Shown: positions 1-12,265 of the stretch, piece by piece
Layout of the letters: each line of letters begins with the position of its first letter
Numbering within the stretch: position 1 is the first letter of the stretch
Source of the DNA: Limonium bicolor
Lineage: Eukaryota; Streptophyta; Magnoliopsida; Caryophyllales; Plumbaginaceae
Assembly (NCBI GenBank): GCA_023374045.1
Contig: CM041779.1
Coordinates: forward strand, 142,488,294-142,552,293
Direction: 5' to 3'
Length of the DNA stretch: 64,000 nt
Notes under the pieces: model-generated
Told to the model about the DNA's origin: nothing
The model's database searches: none
Seen by the model: only the letters and a program-made list of their open reading frames with translations
Program-made: the position numbers and the translations under genes

Positions 1-1599
1 CTATGCTTGGGCTAGCATGCATGGGTTTATGATCTTGGTCTTTTTGGCATTAGGTGGATGTTTCTGTATGATATTGCATTTGCAGGTGAAGATGGAGGCC
101 ATGGTGGGACATCAAGGATGTATGGAAACTTTTTCTATAACAACTAGGCGCTTAGAATTTTTTATGGAAATTGGCCAACAAGTTAAGGTGTTGCTGTGTG
201 ACCAAGAGGTCATGGGTTCAAGTCCTAAGAGCGGCCTCTTGCCAAAATGGCAATGGAAGGCTTTCCCATTACACACTTGTAGTGGGACCCTTCCCCGGAT
301 GTGCACCAGGCTGCCCCTTTTTTATATTGGCCAACAGGTCATGAAAACTTATATACACCTGCAGAATAGCAGCCACCTAGGCCCTACACAAAACCCAGCA
401 AAATACACCACAGCGCAGCTTCATCCTGAAGAATACTGCTCATTACTTGGGCCAAAATAAGGGGTACTGGGCAAGAATCTATATACCCCTACATCTGATA
501 AACGTGAAAATAAACAGAACCAGAATACAACACTATGGTTTAGCTACAACCCTTACCAACCCACAACACAGCTACAGACTTAAATCTTTCTAATAAGATT
601 TCCTATCCCCTTTGAACCAGAAAAAACACTGGTCCCTGTCGAGTTCCATAAATGAAGTTTAGTGATTCTTATCACCAAATCAAGAACCAGTGTCTTCCTT
701 TCAAACACCATTCATTTATCATCTTTCATATACTACAAACTGCATAAAAGAAGCTTAAAATCCATACTTCTTTCCACCTTTTTCCACATATTGCCCTGCT
801 CCATGCCTCATAGCAGGCATAACCTTTCCAGGCATCATAAACTCAATACCCCACCAGCTATGAAAAAAATGGTTTGATGGTTCCATACCCTCTTCCACAT
901 AGAGCACATCAACTATGATCGATAGTGAGAATACCCCTTCCAAACAACACCATCCTAGTAAATAGGGTCCGTTTGATGGAAGCTGTTCCGTTCAGCTGCC
1001 TGACTAGCTGTCAGCTGCCAAAATTAATCAGAGGAGAAAAAGTGGGACCATGGTGGGACCGTGTTGCAAAAGCAAACATGAATGCAGCCTTGCAACGGAG
1101 CCAATCTATCTTGTAGCATCATCCAAAGACACATTTCAACCCTAGTGATCGCATTTCCTCTCCCTCTGAATGTTGTTAGCTGTGAATCCAGGAATCTCAT
1201 TATGATGCACTACGACAACTAGTCTTTCAGATAACACCATTTGGAAGGTGTTTGAAGGGTTTTTTCTATATCTTCTTTGTATTTACTTTCTGCTGGTTAG
1301 CCATTATCTATCTATACAAAAAAGATGAAACCATCTGGAAACAGGTTCCAACAGAACTGTAGGCAGACAGTGTATAATACGAGTTCAATTTGCCGTAGAG
1401 CATCTTCTGTAGCACATATTCAGTTAAAGGCTTCTACAGATGCAAATTCTACCAGGGGTGGCTTGCTGATAAGATAGTCATATTTATAGCCAAGAGATTT
1501 GGTTTCATCTATCCAAGTGAAGTTTACCAGGAGCAGACACCCTGTAATGAAGCAATATTTGAGTATCAAAATGCATTCCTCAAAGTACAAGCATAATAC
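1..1599 (-). other. Last visible HEN2 intron / unassigned left edge
   Basis: The HEN2 exon ending at 1600 is followed on the minus strand by a GTATTATG donor, so this stretch should be intron. About 120-140 C-terminal residues of HEN2, judging from the Arabidopsis protein, are not found in it, so the last exon(s) should lie left of position 1. It contains an Au-SINE-like insertion and otherwise nothing I recognise. It could instead be sequence that replaced the 3' end of the gene; the window cannot decide. Confidence 0.5.
181..325 (+). mobile_element. Au-SINE-like retroposon with target-site duplication
   Basis: The element has a tRNA-type B box (gggttcaagtc, near 214-224) followed by the segment typical of plant Au SINEs: a gcggcctcttgcc block, then gggacccttccccggat, then a ctgcccctttttt tail. 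It is flanked by an exact 11-bp direct repeat, attggccaaca, at 170-180 and 326-336, which I read as the target-site duplication. The body has many differences from the remembered Au consensus and the 5' end may be truncated, so it is an old copy. It lies in or beside the last HEN2 intron. Confidence 0.72.
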
Positions 1600-4500
1600 C
1601 ATTAAACATAAGCTCAGTGACAAGAAGTTCATCTCCTGTGTCTATAAGGCATGCAGCTCGTCCCTTTAACTGGACCACACTCTCTGCATCTATGTGGCCT
1701 AGCTTCTTCAGAACCCGTGACCTGTTCTTAAGTTCATCACGGAACTTTTGGAGCTGCAACCAGCCAAGAGAAATTATTCAAAAATAAGCATAAGAAAGTA
1801 CACCTGGCAAAAATTCCTATTGCAGAGTCAAAGGACAGATGAGAATTACAGTTTCACTATTGCATTAGTCTTGGTTTCAAGAGCAACTCAAGCATTTTAA
1901 AACTAATCTGGGTATGGCCTCTTAACAGTTCTATCAATGACCAGGAGTATAAAAAATTAAACAAAATGAAGGAACAAGGCATAGAACATAAACTGCAGAT
2001 GAACATAGCACTGTAAGCAACCAGAGTTCTCCTTCAATAGAAACCGATGTCTCCCTAGATCCAAGGTTGAGAATCATAATGATAATCATATATGGACATT
2101 CTTGTTGCAGCTCATCCGGGAAGATAAGGCTCATGTAGTCACATTAGAATAGGTCAAACTTTATTTCATTTTTCTTCCTTATTTCTCAAAGCCAACTGAT
2201 AAGTGCAGTGCAATTACTGAGATTCTGAAGCGTTCCAACAGCAAACTCATAGTTTATAAAAAAAAGAGGCTAGCGATTACCACTTAAATCAAGATACCAT
2301 TTAATTTTTTCTAGACAAGCATAAGTCTCAGCCAATGCATACCTCACATCAACCTCAACGTATCCTTTAGAAAGAAAAGGTACCTGAGATTCTCGCATCT
2401 TCGACTTCAATTGTTGAACTTCATGACTGATTTCAGCTTTCCTCTGGTAACATTTAATCTGATTTATATTTTGAGACTGCAGGCAAAACAAGAGGACATG
2501 TAAATAGGTATCACTAAAGCAAATATTTAATGGAAATTATAACAAGCATCTGAAACAAACCTTATGAAGGGGGTGCGCAAATAATTTCTCCTCAAGCTGT
2601 TCAATCTGATTCACCAATTCAACAATTTCTGAATCTTCAATCCCCATATCCTGCAACCAGTTAAACAAAAATCAATTGTATCCTTAAAAAATATAGAAAT
2701 CGAGTAAACAATTTCAAAATAGATCTCTTTTATCTAGATAATGAGTAACAAGTTTTGTAGTTAATGTAAGATATAAAATTCCCCGGCACTGATTTGTGAG
2801 AGTTTAAAGAAGCCTTAACAATCATATGGTAATGGGAAAGTACATGTTAGGGTGCTATATGTGGGTTTTAACCCCAGCAAAATGACAGAAGCTCTGATGA
2901 AGGCACTGGACATAGTGATGTATTTCAATGAGGTAATCAACCTAAGGCAACGTTGTCTTTAATCCAGCCTCGGACACCTAGGCAATACTATTTCAAAGAG
3001 GTTGCAATAAGCCAATAACAGTACAACCAGTCCAGAAGCGAAGAATTGCAACTAAAGTTGATAAAAATATATTGAAGAGATCACAGCAGTTCAAGGGTTC
3101 AGGAGCAGGAGAGACAAGGAATTTGTTACAGCAGCTAAATGGAGAGAAAAGGCCTGAAAGGTAGTTCTAACCACCTTTCCGAGGCAGCTTTAGCCTATGA
3201 AAATAGACATTGTCAGAGAGAGAGATTACAAAGTACAGATTCGTTAATTTTTTTTACTTGTTTACATTTTTCATTGGAAGCAGGTAAACTAGATTTGGTG
3301 ATTGCCCAGCAAGTTCAACCAGAGGTAGAGTCTAGTTTCATATTCTCACTTCATCCTCCCCATTAAAAGATGCCTAAAACTCCTTTTGATTCTGCTTTTA
3401 ATAGCCATTTTCACCTTACAAGTACACCTTGACTATTTATTCTATCAAATTTGGAATATGTCAAATTGGAACAGGACGGATCACCAAGGCAATGCTCAAA
3501 CACACATAGACGAAAAGCACATTACACATAGAACAATGCTAATCCAGACTATTCACCAAGTCTTCCCCATAACATGAGCTTTCACTAATGGCCAAACTGG
3601 CACACTCAGAATACACTCAGTTATTTAGTCAACCCTCTACTTTGTGATGATGGGCGTACCTTTACAGGATTGAGCTTAGGCAGACCTTGAGAAAAGCGTT
3701 TTTCTAATTCCTGGACGGCGAGTAGTATACTTTGCCTTGCATCTACTGGTCGAAGGTCTGATGGAATAGAAATTCTGAGCTTGCTGAGAGCCGATATAAG
3801 ATGCAAGTGAACAGGAACCTGATATCATCCATATAGACACGGAAAAAACAAACACAAATCAGGACCGATATTGCTCAACAAGCTAACAAATCAGAATGGC
3901 AAGGATAATAATTATCTGACCACAATTGATGCTAGTCTCATGTAGAGAACAGCTTACCACATGCATTTCTCCCTTTTCCCCAGGACGAGGAGGGCACGGT
4001 TTTGGCTTTGCACCATTCTCACTTGAACCAGATGAGCAATGAAGTAAAGTATCCACTATGTAACTCCCAACACGTGAAGAGGCGACTCCAGGGTGAGAAC
4101 CTGATGACATAGAAGGTTTTTTCACCACATTAACAACCACTCCCCAGCCCCAATCAGTGCTGCCTTCCCGTACTTTAACCTGAATCAGTTCAGGAGTGTA
4201 TACACAATAGAAGTAATCAATCAACATGGTAGACAAGAAATACAGGTGTCTCCCAGATTAACAATGCCGAAATATTGAGTTAAACGAGATAAACTTGACA
4301 GTAAACAGATCTATAAAATACAGATACAAACAAACAAATATATAAATTTCACAACATCTTGGACTTACCAGCCTCCCAGGAAGAAGATAGTACAGAACTC
4401 TTTCCGGTCTTGTTATCTCAGACATCATCTTTTTCTCAAGCAAAGCCAAATCAAGTCTGTGTTTATGATATTCAGCAACTTCATCCTACACGTAGTCAAT

Positions 4501-7500
4501 AATAAGTAACTCAATTGTTAAAAAAAACTTCAGAGGCAATTTGCAAGCTGGGATCAACTATATACTTCTCCAGATGCGTCAAGCAGGGCAGCTTCCTCTT
4601 CTAGCTTCTGAATTTTCATTCCAATTTCGGGTAAAGCCTAAAGAGCAAATCAATCACAAACCACAGTAAGATAGCAACACATAAATATAGTCTTCAAACT
4701 ACAATTTTCAAACAGATCCCCAAGAGTGAATATTTTCCCACTAGCAACCGTAAGCTTCATCTAACATACAATCAATCAGTCTTTTAGTCTCCTTAACAGT
4801 TCCTTTTTACTTCCTCATTTAAAGACCAAGAAAAGCTAGTAGGACAAAAATAATTTAAGCATACCATTAATTTTCGTGCAGCTGCAATGCACCCATAGAT
4901 AAATGATCACTACAAAGATGAACATATACAACAGAATAAAACCTTTTCGTATTGAAACTGATGAAATGAGTTTCTGATCACATGTTCAGCTGTAAATTGT
5001 CCTTCAGCACGGCACATTAAGTTCAAAATTGAGTAGTAGCTCAACCTGAACGTACTAATGAGAGGAGCCGGTTTGCCTAATACCATATTTCTTAGAACGC
5101 TCATCTCCATCTGCAGGGAGAGAAAATGAACAATCATTATAGTACAGCAATGTCATGGATGTATAAAGAGCAAAACTCACCACATTGCAGTAAAAAAAAT
5201 GCTTTTTTCAATCATCCAAATATAAGATACATTGACTTGTACAATTAAAAGAGAAATTAGCAACAACAAATATTTAGATATGAAAGGCAACAAGCTATGC
5301 TAGAGGCAAACCAACTGGTGCACATCATAACACAATCTTGATAAGAAATGAAGATGGGTAGACAAGTGATGACCCGTAGGGGAAAATTAATTGGAAAAAG
5401 TTCACCTGTATTTCTTAATCAGTTATGGTTAAACAGGTCCAAACTATCAACAAAAACTTATACCTTTTACATATAAGAAGACTCTTTAGAAACCAAAAGT
5501 TACATAATCCAAGATAGATTTAGAGAAATAGTAATATATATCATACCCAGTCATGTAGATTGCATTTGAGATCAAATATTAATCCACAAATTTATACCCT
5601 GTCATGTTAATCACAAAGCAGGCAACAGACATTCCATGCGAAGAAACAGGTGTATAGAAGTAAGGACATGAGCATTTAAAAAGAACTATCCCAATCACAT
5701 CTATTTCTTGTTGGTCCATCAGAGTGGGATGTACTTTCATCTTATCTCATATAGTAGTATATGATATGTAAGTCTCAGAAAGGAGATCCCTTTTTCCAGG
5801 GTTGAACTCTTTAAAATGAGTGTGACAGAGTCTCCAAACAGAATATTAGAAAGGACTAGGTCAGATACTCAAGTTTGAGATGTTATTGCACCTAGAAAAC
5901 TGATTGAACTAGGCTACCCCATTAATATTTGGTAGCAAGAAAACCAGCAGAAAACAAAATAAACTACCCATTTGAAGAGAAATATTGCTCAAAGAAGAAG
6001 AATCATGAAATTTCTCCATTGGTCAACATCTCAAGAATGCCACAGGAAGGCTGGTAACTCGTAACTGACAGTAAATGCAATCCACCTTAGAAGACGCATG
6101 CATCTAAACTTAATCACACAAACAGATGCCACTGACAAACAGAGCTAGAGAAATCAGAAAATCATTAATCATGGTCAATAAATGTAATCCACATTAGAAG
6201 TAGCATGCTTCTAAACTTAACAACACAAACAAAAGCCACAAACAAACAAAACTTGGGAAAATCAGAAAAACATTAATACTGGCCAACAAAAAAAAAAGCA
6301 GCCTGACACGAAGTACCTGCTCATCAACCATTATGATGCATATTCCTCTTTCGTCTTTCCCTCGGCGCCCTGCTCTCCCACTCATCTACAGATGGAGATC
6401 GAGAGCATACGTGGTTACAATATTGAAGCAACATCCTAACAATCACACAGCAACTAACCAAGTATCACTTACCTGAATATACTCACCAGATCCTACATAG
6501 CGATGGCTATCACCATCCCACTTCTTAACTGATGTGAACACAACAGTTTTTGCGGGCATATTCAACCCCATCGCAAACTGGTTTTTGTCAGGAAGAAAAA
6601 ATGTAAGTGGATCATCTTATGGGCAGAAAATAAACTTCTCATGAGGTCCAAAGATAATGTTCGTATCTTTTAATAAAGAAAAGCTAGCACACAGCCAAGC
6701 GTATTGATAGCCAAGGAGAAAAGAGATAAAGAGTTGATGCAGAATTTTTAAAATACTCTTGGAAATAATAACCTGAGCCATGACCCTCCCACACTTTTAC
6801 CGATTAAGCAGATAGAATTGTCAGCAATTTAGTGGACTAGGAAAGTGAAAGGATCATATATAAAAAGGTGAAAGAAGATAGAACTTCTGACTTTAAAAGG
6901 TGTTTTCAAACCCAAAGATATACCCCATGTATTCTGATAGTTTATACTTCTTTTCACGGGTACACAATTAGATTCCAAAGATGCAATTATCGGTGCTATT
7001 ATCCAAACAAGCCATGGCCATGCCTACCTTCCAGTACACTTGACCGTAATGAACATATCAGGCCAAAACGCCATAAAATGATTGTCTTACGATATGACTC
7101 ATGGGTGGGAGAGTGGGAGCCACAACTTCAAAAACTACTCCAAATTTTGAGAAGTAAATGTTTTAGTAGTGCTTTAGAACACTAATATACAGCTTCTATA
7201 CTTACAAAAGAGCAATAGGACACACAGAGATAGACATATTTGTAGATGGATCAAAAGAATGCGACTCTATGATCAAGTACAATAAAGAGATAAATTTACC
7301 GTCTCGGTGGCAAACAGGGCCTTTACTAGACCTTCTTGGAATAGAAGCTCCACCAACTCCTTTATAATTGGGAGGAGGCCAGAGTGATGAACAGCAATGC
7401 CACGTTTAAGAAGAGGAAGCATCAACTCGACTGCAGGCAAATTCCTATCTTCCTCGTTCAAGCAGAGTACTGCATTTCGAAACACCTCCTCCACATTTTC

Positions 7501-9093
7501 CTTCTCTTCTTCAGTATTAAAATCAAGCTTAGACATTGACATTGCATGCTGCTCACACTCTCTTCTGCTGAAGCTGAAAATTATAACTGGCTGGAACTTC
7601 CGTTCCATTATCATCTACAACATGCAAAGTAAGGGGCTTCAAATAAAAATCGTACACAGATAAATATACCACCAAAATTAAAAAAAATTCCAAAAGACTT
7701 GAAAACAATAATCAGAATTCGACCAGGTAAACACAATAGGAATTATTTTTCCAAGAGTAGCTGAGAGACACTGTAAAAAGAATCCAATGCTCATAATCAT
7801 TTAGGCCTTCACGAATAAATAGCCAGAGAGAAGAGTAAAAAATCTCGTCAAATTATAGTGGTAGATGACTGACAGGTTAGTGAACCTTTCTACGTCCGTT
7901 CAAAACTAATAATTTTAAATCACTTTTCCGAAAAGAAAACCAACAGCATAACCAAAATCTATATAACAGGCGATAAAAACAATTTACAGGCAACACAGCA
8001 CTACGTGGAAATCCACACATATATACAAAAGAAAACAAACCTTTACAATCTTATATATATCAGAACCCCCCGAGCCAGAACCACCCTTTGCGATCCTTCC
8101 CTTAGACCGGATACCACCACTGGCATTATCCCCAAACTTTGGCTTGTTAAATGTATCTTGGAGCTTGAGGAAATTATCCTCCCGAAACTGCTCATTCTCG
8201 TCTACCACCAAATAAAGCCCCGATCCTCCAATAGGAAATACATAATGTTGCAGAGGAGTTGGGCGGAAATCAGTATACACCACATGGCAAGGTTGCTTGT
8301 GGATGTTGCAGATCCATTCCGCAAACTCAGTGGCATTTGACATAGTTGCAGACAAGAAAACCATCTTAATCTGCGGCGGGAGGAAAACTATGCTCTCCTC
8401 CCACACAACTCCTCTCTCCCTATCTTTCATATAATGAATCTCGTCAAAGACCACCCACGCCACCTCCTTTAGCACCTCAGACCCCCGGTAGAGCATCCCG
8501 CGCAGTATTTCTGTGGTCATTACGAGGCAGCTGGCGCGAGGGTCAATGGTGACGTCACCAGTCATCAATCCCACATCAGAGAACTCCTGGCTGAGCTCGC
8601 GATATTTTTGGTTGCTCAGAGCCTTGAGCGGGGAGGTGTAGATTACTCTCTGTTTCTCACGAAATGCCATAGCAATGGCATACTCCGCAACAGCGGTCTT
8701 TCCGGCAGAGGTATGAGCAGAGACTAAAATAGATTCCTTGCGCTCAAGGCAGGAGACGGAGACTTGCTGAAAGGGATCAAGCGTGAAGGGGTAGGTCTTG
8801 GCCATAGTGCCATTGAAAAGTGGGTTCGAGAGGGTGCCATGGACGGATTCGTCCTTCTCGCAAACGTAGCCGGTCGGGATTGCGACCTCATGAATGCAGG
8901 TCCTCGACGAAGAAGACGTTGTGACTCCACCGTTGCCGGAGGGAACGAGGGTTTCCCGGCGGGATGGGGTTTGGTCTTCTGAGGATTTTGGAATTTTCGC
9001 AGAACTATGTTCTACTATTTCGTCCGGTTTCCTCTTGCAGGGGGATGAAGAAGCTGGCGGTGGCGATGAACGTTCAGAAGGTTGTTCTGCCAT
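1600..9093 (-). CDS. HEN2: HEN2, nuclear exosome DExH-box RNA helicase (3' end outside window)
   Basis: HEN2 is the nucleoplasmic MTR4-type helicase that feeds RNAs to the plant nuclear exosome. Exons on the minus strand are 9093-8041, 7614-7300, 6577-6473, 6385-6317, 5110-4943, 4637-4566, 4485-4369, 4179-3958, 3818-3660, 2650-2561, 2476-2384 and 1753-1600. All have GT/AG borders; all junctions before the last exon are phase 0, giving 872 codons plus one base. Visible are Walker [10 protein letters not shown] (residues 125-133), DEIH (217-220), FLSAT (246-250), SGRAGRRG (493-500), the arch and KOW-like segment DWGWGVVV (about 640), then the start of the C-terminal helical domain. Arabidopsis HEN2 is about 995 aa, so roughly 120-140 residues are missing. 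[11 protein letters not shown] followed by a [10 protein letters not shown] segment separates it from MTR4. The start is the first ATG after an upstream region with no conserved match; the N-tail of about 65 residues is low complexity. No stop or frameshift was seen, so the gene is probably functional. Confidence 0.95.
6078..6293. repeat. Diverged ~108-bp tandem duplication in HEN2 intron 4
   Basis: Two head-to-tail copies begin at about 6078 (aatccaccttagaag) and 6186 (aatccacattagaag). Both continue through cttctaaacttaa-like, cacacaaaca-like and gaaaatcag blocks. They differ at many positions, so this is an old local duplication inside the 1206-base intron. No coding potential is seen. Confidence 0.6.
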
Positions 9094-9280
9094 TATTCTT
9101 CGGGATGGAAGCTCGAAATTGCCCGATGCAGGAAATCGAGTTAGGGTTTCAGCTGAGTAGCTGAGGTGCTTGATAGAATACCCCGCCACAATTCGGTTGC
9201 AAGAACGGCTATGCACCATGCACTGTTCCCACTGCACTAAATATTTGTATAATTGTTTGTAAATGTTGTTTAATTTCAAT
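9094..9280 (-). promoter_or_regulatory. HEN2 5' leader / proximal promoter
   Basis: This is the stretch immediately upstream of the HEN2 ATG at 9093. It is moderately GC-rich compared with the very AT-rich DNA beyond 9280, as expected for a leader and core promoter. An open frame continues upstream of the ATG to 9279 but lacks HEN2-like sequence. No convincing TATA box is seen. Confidence 0.4.
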
Positions 9281-10282
9281 ATTTAATATATAAGATAAAA
9301 TTATTTTAAAAATTTAAATTTTATAAATGATTCTTTGTATGATAAACATGTTCTTTGGAAAAAAGTTATGGAAATTTCTTGACATATCACCATATTTTTT
9401 TCTAATTTATAACATGCCACTAAAAACCAAAAAAATTATGAAATTTATATTTTTCCTAAAATTCATGAAATTTCACTACAATTATTGACTAAAAGAAAAA
9501 AAATAAAAAACACTCTTAGTAGTTAATAAAGTATTTTAAAAGTTCAAAATATGATACTAAGTGTTACAAATTTTGAAAAATCATGAAAACTTAAAATATT
9601 ATAGAAATATAGACAAATATATAAAATTAAAAAAATATTATAGTGTTATAAATAATAATATTAGTGGATGTACATCCAATCATCCTTTGGTCTACCTTAT
9701 ACCTTTCGTCTGTGTACAATTGAATGATAAAATAAATGTCAATTACGTCTATCTTGTCTATTATAATCTCTTCTATCATCTTAGTGTTATCATATAGAAG
9801 TTTTTTCTATTTTAAAAACATATTATAAAATTTTAAAAATGGAAATAGAAAACTTACAAAATTTAGAAAGACTGGAAAATATTGAAAATATTAAAATATC
9901 ATAAAGAGTTATAAATGAAATATTTCTTACAATTATGATAAACACAAGGGGTTAACTGTATTATGTCCAATCCTCAAGGGGTTCCGAGTAATTTACTCTT
10001 TAATTTTTTTATAATTTACTTTATATAAATTTAATTTGTTATAATACTATTATACATTATTAAAAATAATATGGGTAAAAATATTATAAAATTTTGAGTT
10101 ATCATTCTCTTCACTATCTTTATTTTAAATTAAGTTTTTTTGCTTTTAAATTATATATAGTATTTTTTATATTTTTCAAAAAAAAATATTTATACGAGTG
10201 GTTATTTAATTTTGTAAAATTTTAACCAATAAAATAATAAACTTACATTTTATTATTATTGTTTTTAATATATATTTGAGAA
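9281..10282. other. AT-rich intergenic DNA with repeat-arm fragments
   Basis: This kilobase is extremely AT-rich and has no credible gene. From about 9990 it shows fragments (tataaattt, tattataaaattttgagttatcattctct) that match in inverted orientation the arms of the AT-rich element described at 10864-27112. It looks like an older, broken copy of that repeat. Confidence 0.5.
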
Positions 10283-11077
10283 AATTTATGGGATACCACT
10301 AAAAAGTTTGTTAATTCACAAAATACCACAATTTTTATAAAAGTTTTTAAGATACCACAAAAAATAATTTTGATTCATCAGATTTCACAAATTACTAACC
10401 CAAAACTTTGTGAGACCAAAATACTCATACTTGTTAATAAACTAGTTCACAGATACCAATAAATATATTAATTCACAAAATACCAAAAATTAGTAAAATA
10501 TATATTAAAAACGGAAAAAAATAATAAAGTTTAAGTTTATTATTTTATTGGTTAAAATTTTATAAAATTCAAAAAACAACTTGTATAATTCAAAATTTTT
10601 GAAAAATATGAAAAATACTATATCATTTAAAGGATAAAAACTTAATTAAAAAAAAAATAATTAAGAAAATTATAAATCGATTTTTTATAATATTTTAGTC
10701 AAATTATTTTAAATAATGTAAAATAGTACTATAAAAAACTAAATTTATATAAAGTAAATTAAAAACAATTAAACTACCATTCTCTTTACTGTTTTGTCTA
10801 TTTTTAATCAAATTTGTGGCTTCTCTAATATATTATACTTTTAAAAATTCTTTAGAGATTTTAGGGAAAATTCACGGGATACCACTAAAAAGTTTGTTAA
10901 TTCATAAAATACCACCGTTTTTAAAAAAAAAATTCCAGATACCACGGAAAATAATTTTAATTCACCAGATATCACAAATTATAAACCCAGAAGTTTTAAG
11001 ACTAAAATACACCTACTTGTTAATAAACATAGTTCACGGTATACAACATAAACATTTTTAACAAGATACCACAACAT

Positions 11078-11180
11078 TTATCGAAACTGGGTTGCTATTC
11101 GCAGTACAAAATTACTAATCACCGCAGTACAAATTTTTTTAATTCATATTGACGTTGTACACATGTAATAATGTCATGTT
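11078..11180 (+). repeat. Duplicated left TIR of the MULE, with target duplication
   Basis: The target sequence ttatcgaaac (11078-11087) is followed by one extra t and then gggttgctattcgcagtac. This is the unit-1 copy of the left terminal inverted repeat. It is not a true outer end by origin, because its flank is part of the tandem duplication, but it could serve as an end with the right TIR at 25804. Confidence 0.8.
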
Positions 11181-11433
11181 GTAACTCTTGTTTTTTTTTA
11201 AATAATTTCTTGAGCGTAAACAGTAAAAAACACTCTGATTGTTACAAAACATTATAAACCCGTATAAAAGACGTTAAACCCCTTTTTAAGCGCATTTAAA
11301 CGTTATAATAGTGACTCCACATAAGTTAATGACATTTTATGTTGTGTTTGACTAAATTACAAACATTGTTACACTTTCAGAACGTTGTATTGAAATCGCA
11401 GTTGAAAACGTCAATTTCGGGTAAAAAACGCTC

Positions 11434-12263
11434 GTACTATATATAGCGTAACCTCCCTTATTTTCTTCATTTCTCTCTTACTCACTCTCTCTCCTCTCTC
11501 TCTCTTCCATCTGATCCTCCCTTCTACCTGCCGGAGCCGCCGCCAGAGCCGCCACCCGCTGCCGCCAACCACCGCCGGAAAAATTTTCCGGTGAGTTTTT
11601 TGATTTTTTTTTTCAACTTATAGATTTAGGTGTCCTGAGTATGAATTTGGTGTTAGTTTTTTGAAATTCAACATCATTTGAGCTAGATCTAGCATGAAAA
11701 TTTCGAAAATTTTTTTTAAAAAAAAGAGAGAAGAGGACTGGTGCTGCTCGATTTCCGGTAGGGCGAGCACTGCCACTGCTCTACCCGGAGCCAGGCAAGG
11801 AGGAGGGATGCTCGAACTAGAGGAGGGCGAGGACCGAAGCTGCTCTCTTCCGGTGGATGCGAGGACCTCGGCTGCTCGGAGGATGTGCGCGGGCGCCCGA
11901 CGACGATGGCGAGGAGGCCTGCTGCTCGAGTCTGGTTGGTGCGAGGAGCCACGGTGCTCGACCCCGGAGCAGTAGAGGAGCGCCGGTGCTCGTATCGGAG
12001 TAGGGAGAGTAGCACAGCTGCTCGACCCGGTTTGGTTTTTTTTTTATTTTGAATGATTTTTTAAATGTTTTAATTTGTTTATTTTTTAATTATAATATTG
12101 TGAATGATTTTTAAATGTTTTTTTTTTTTAGAATTTTAACTAATATTGTGAATGATTTATAAATGTTTGAATTTTTTTTGAATTGTTGTGAATGATATGA
12201 TTATAAATGTTTGAATTTTTATGTTATGAATGAGGAATATAACTGTGTGATATTCGTATGCAG
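11434..12263 (+). promoter_or_regulatory. Promoter, leader exon and 5' UTR intron of mobile-domain gene copy 1
   Basis: A TATA box (actatatatagc, 11437-11448) is followed by a CT-rich leader (about 11465-11520). A leader exon ends near 11590 at the strong donor ccg/gtgagttttt. The acceptor gtatgcag at 12263 is 2 bases before the ATG. The ~670-base 5' UTR intron includes a GC-rich block (11730-12030) that opens short reading frames on both strands; I do not treat those as genes. The same layout occurs in copy 2, with the TATA at about 16221-16232. Confidence 0.6.
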
Positions 12264-12265
12264 TG

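Noticed and set aside
181..240. tRNA gene suggested by a B box
   Set aside because: There is no cloverleaf or anticodon arm; the B box belongs to the SINE.
755..943. Minus-strand 62-codon frame ending in MMPGKVMPAMRHGAGQYVEKGGKKYGF-like sequence
   Set aside because: The C-terminal half looks protein-like, but I recognise no family, see no upstream exon, and it does not match the missing HEN2 C-terminus.
8724..9164. Plus-strand open frames opposite HEN2 exon 1
   Set aside because: They are antisense shadows of the HEN2 coding exon with no independent support.
11694..12015. Open frames in the GC-rich part of the PMD leader intron (also near 16603-16843)
   Set aside because: The two duplicated copies do not preserve the frame, and the block lies between a clear donor and acceptor.
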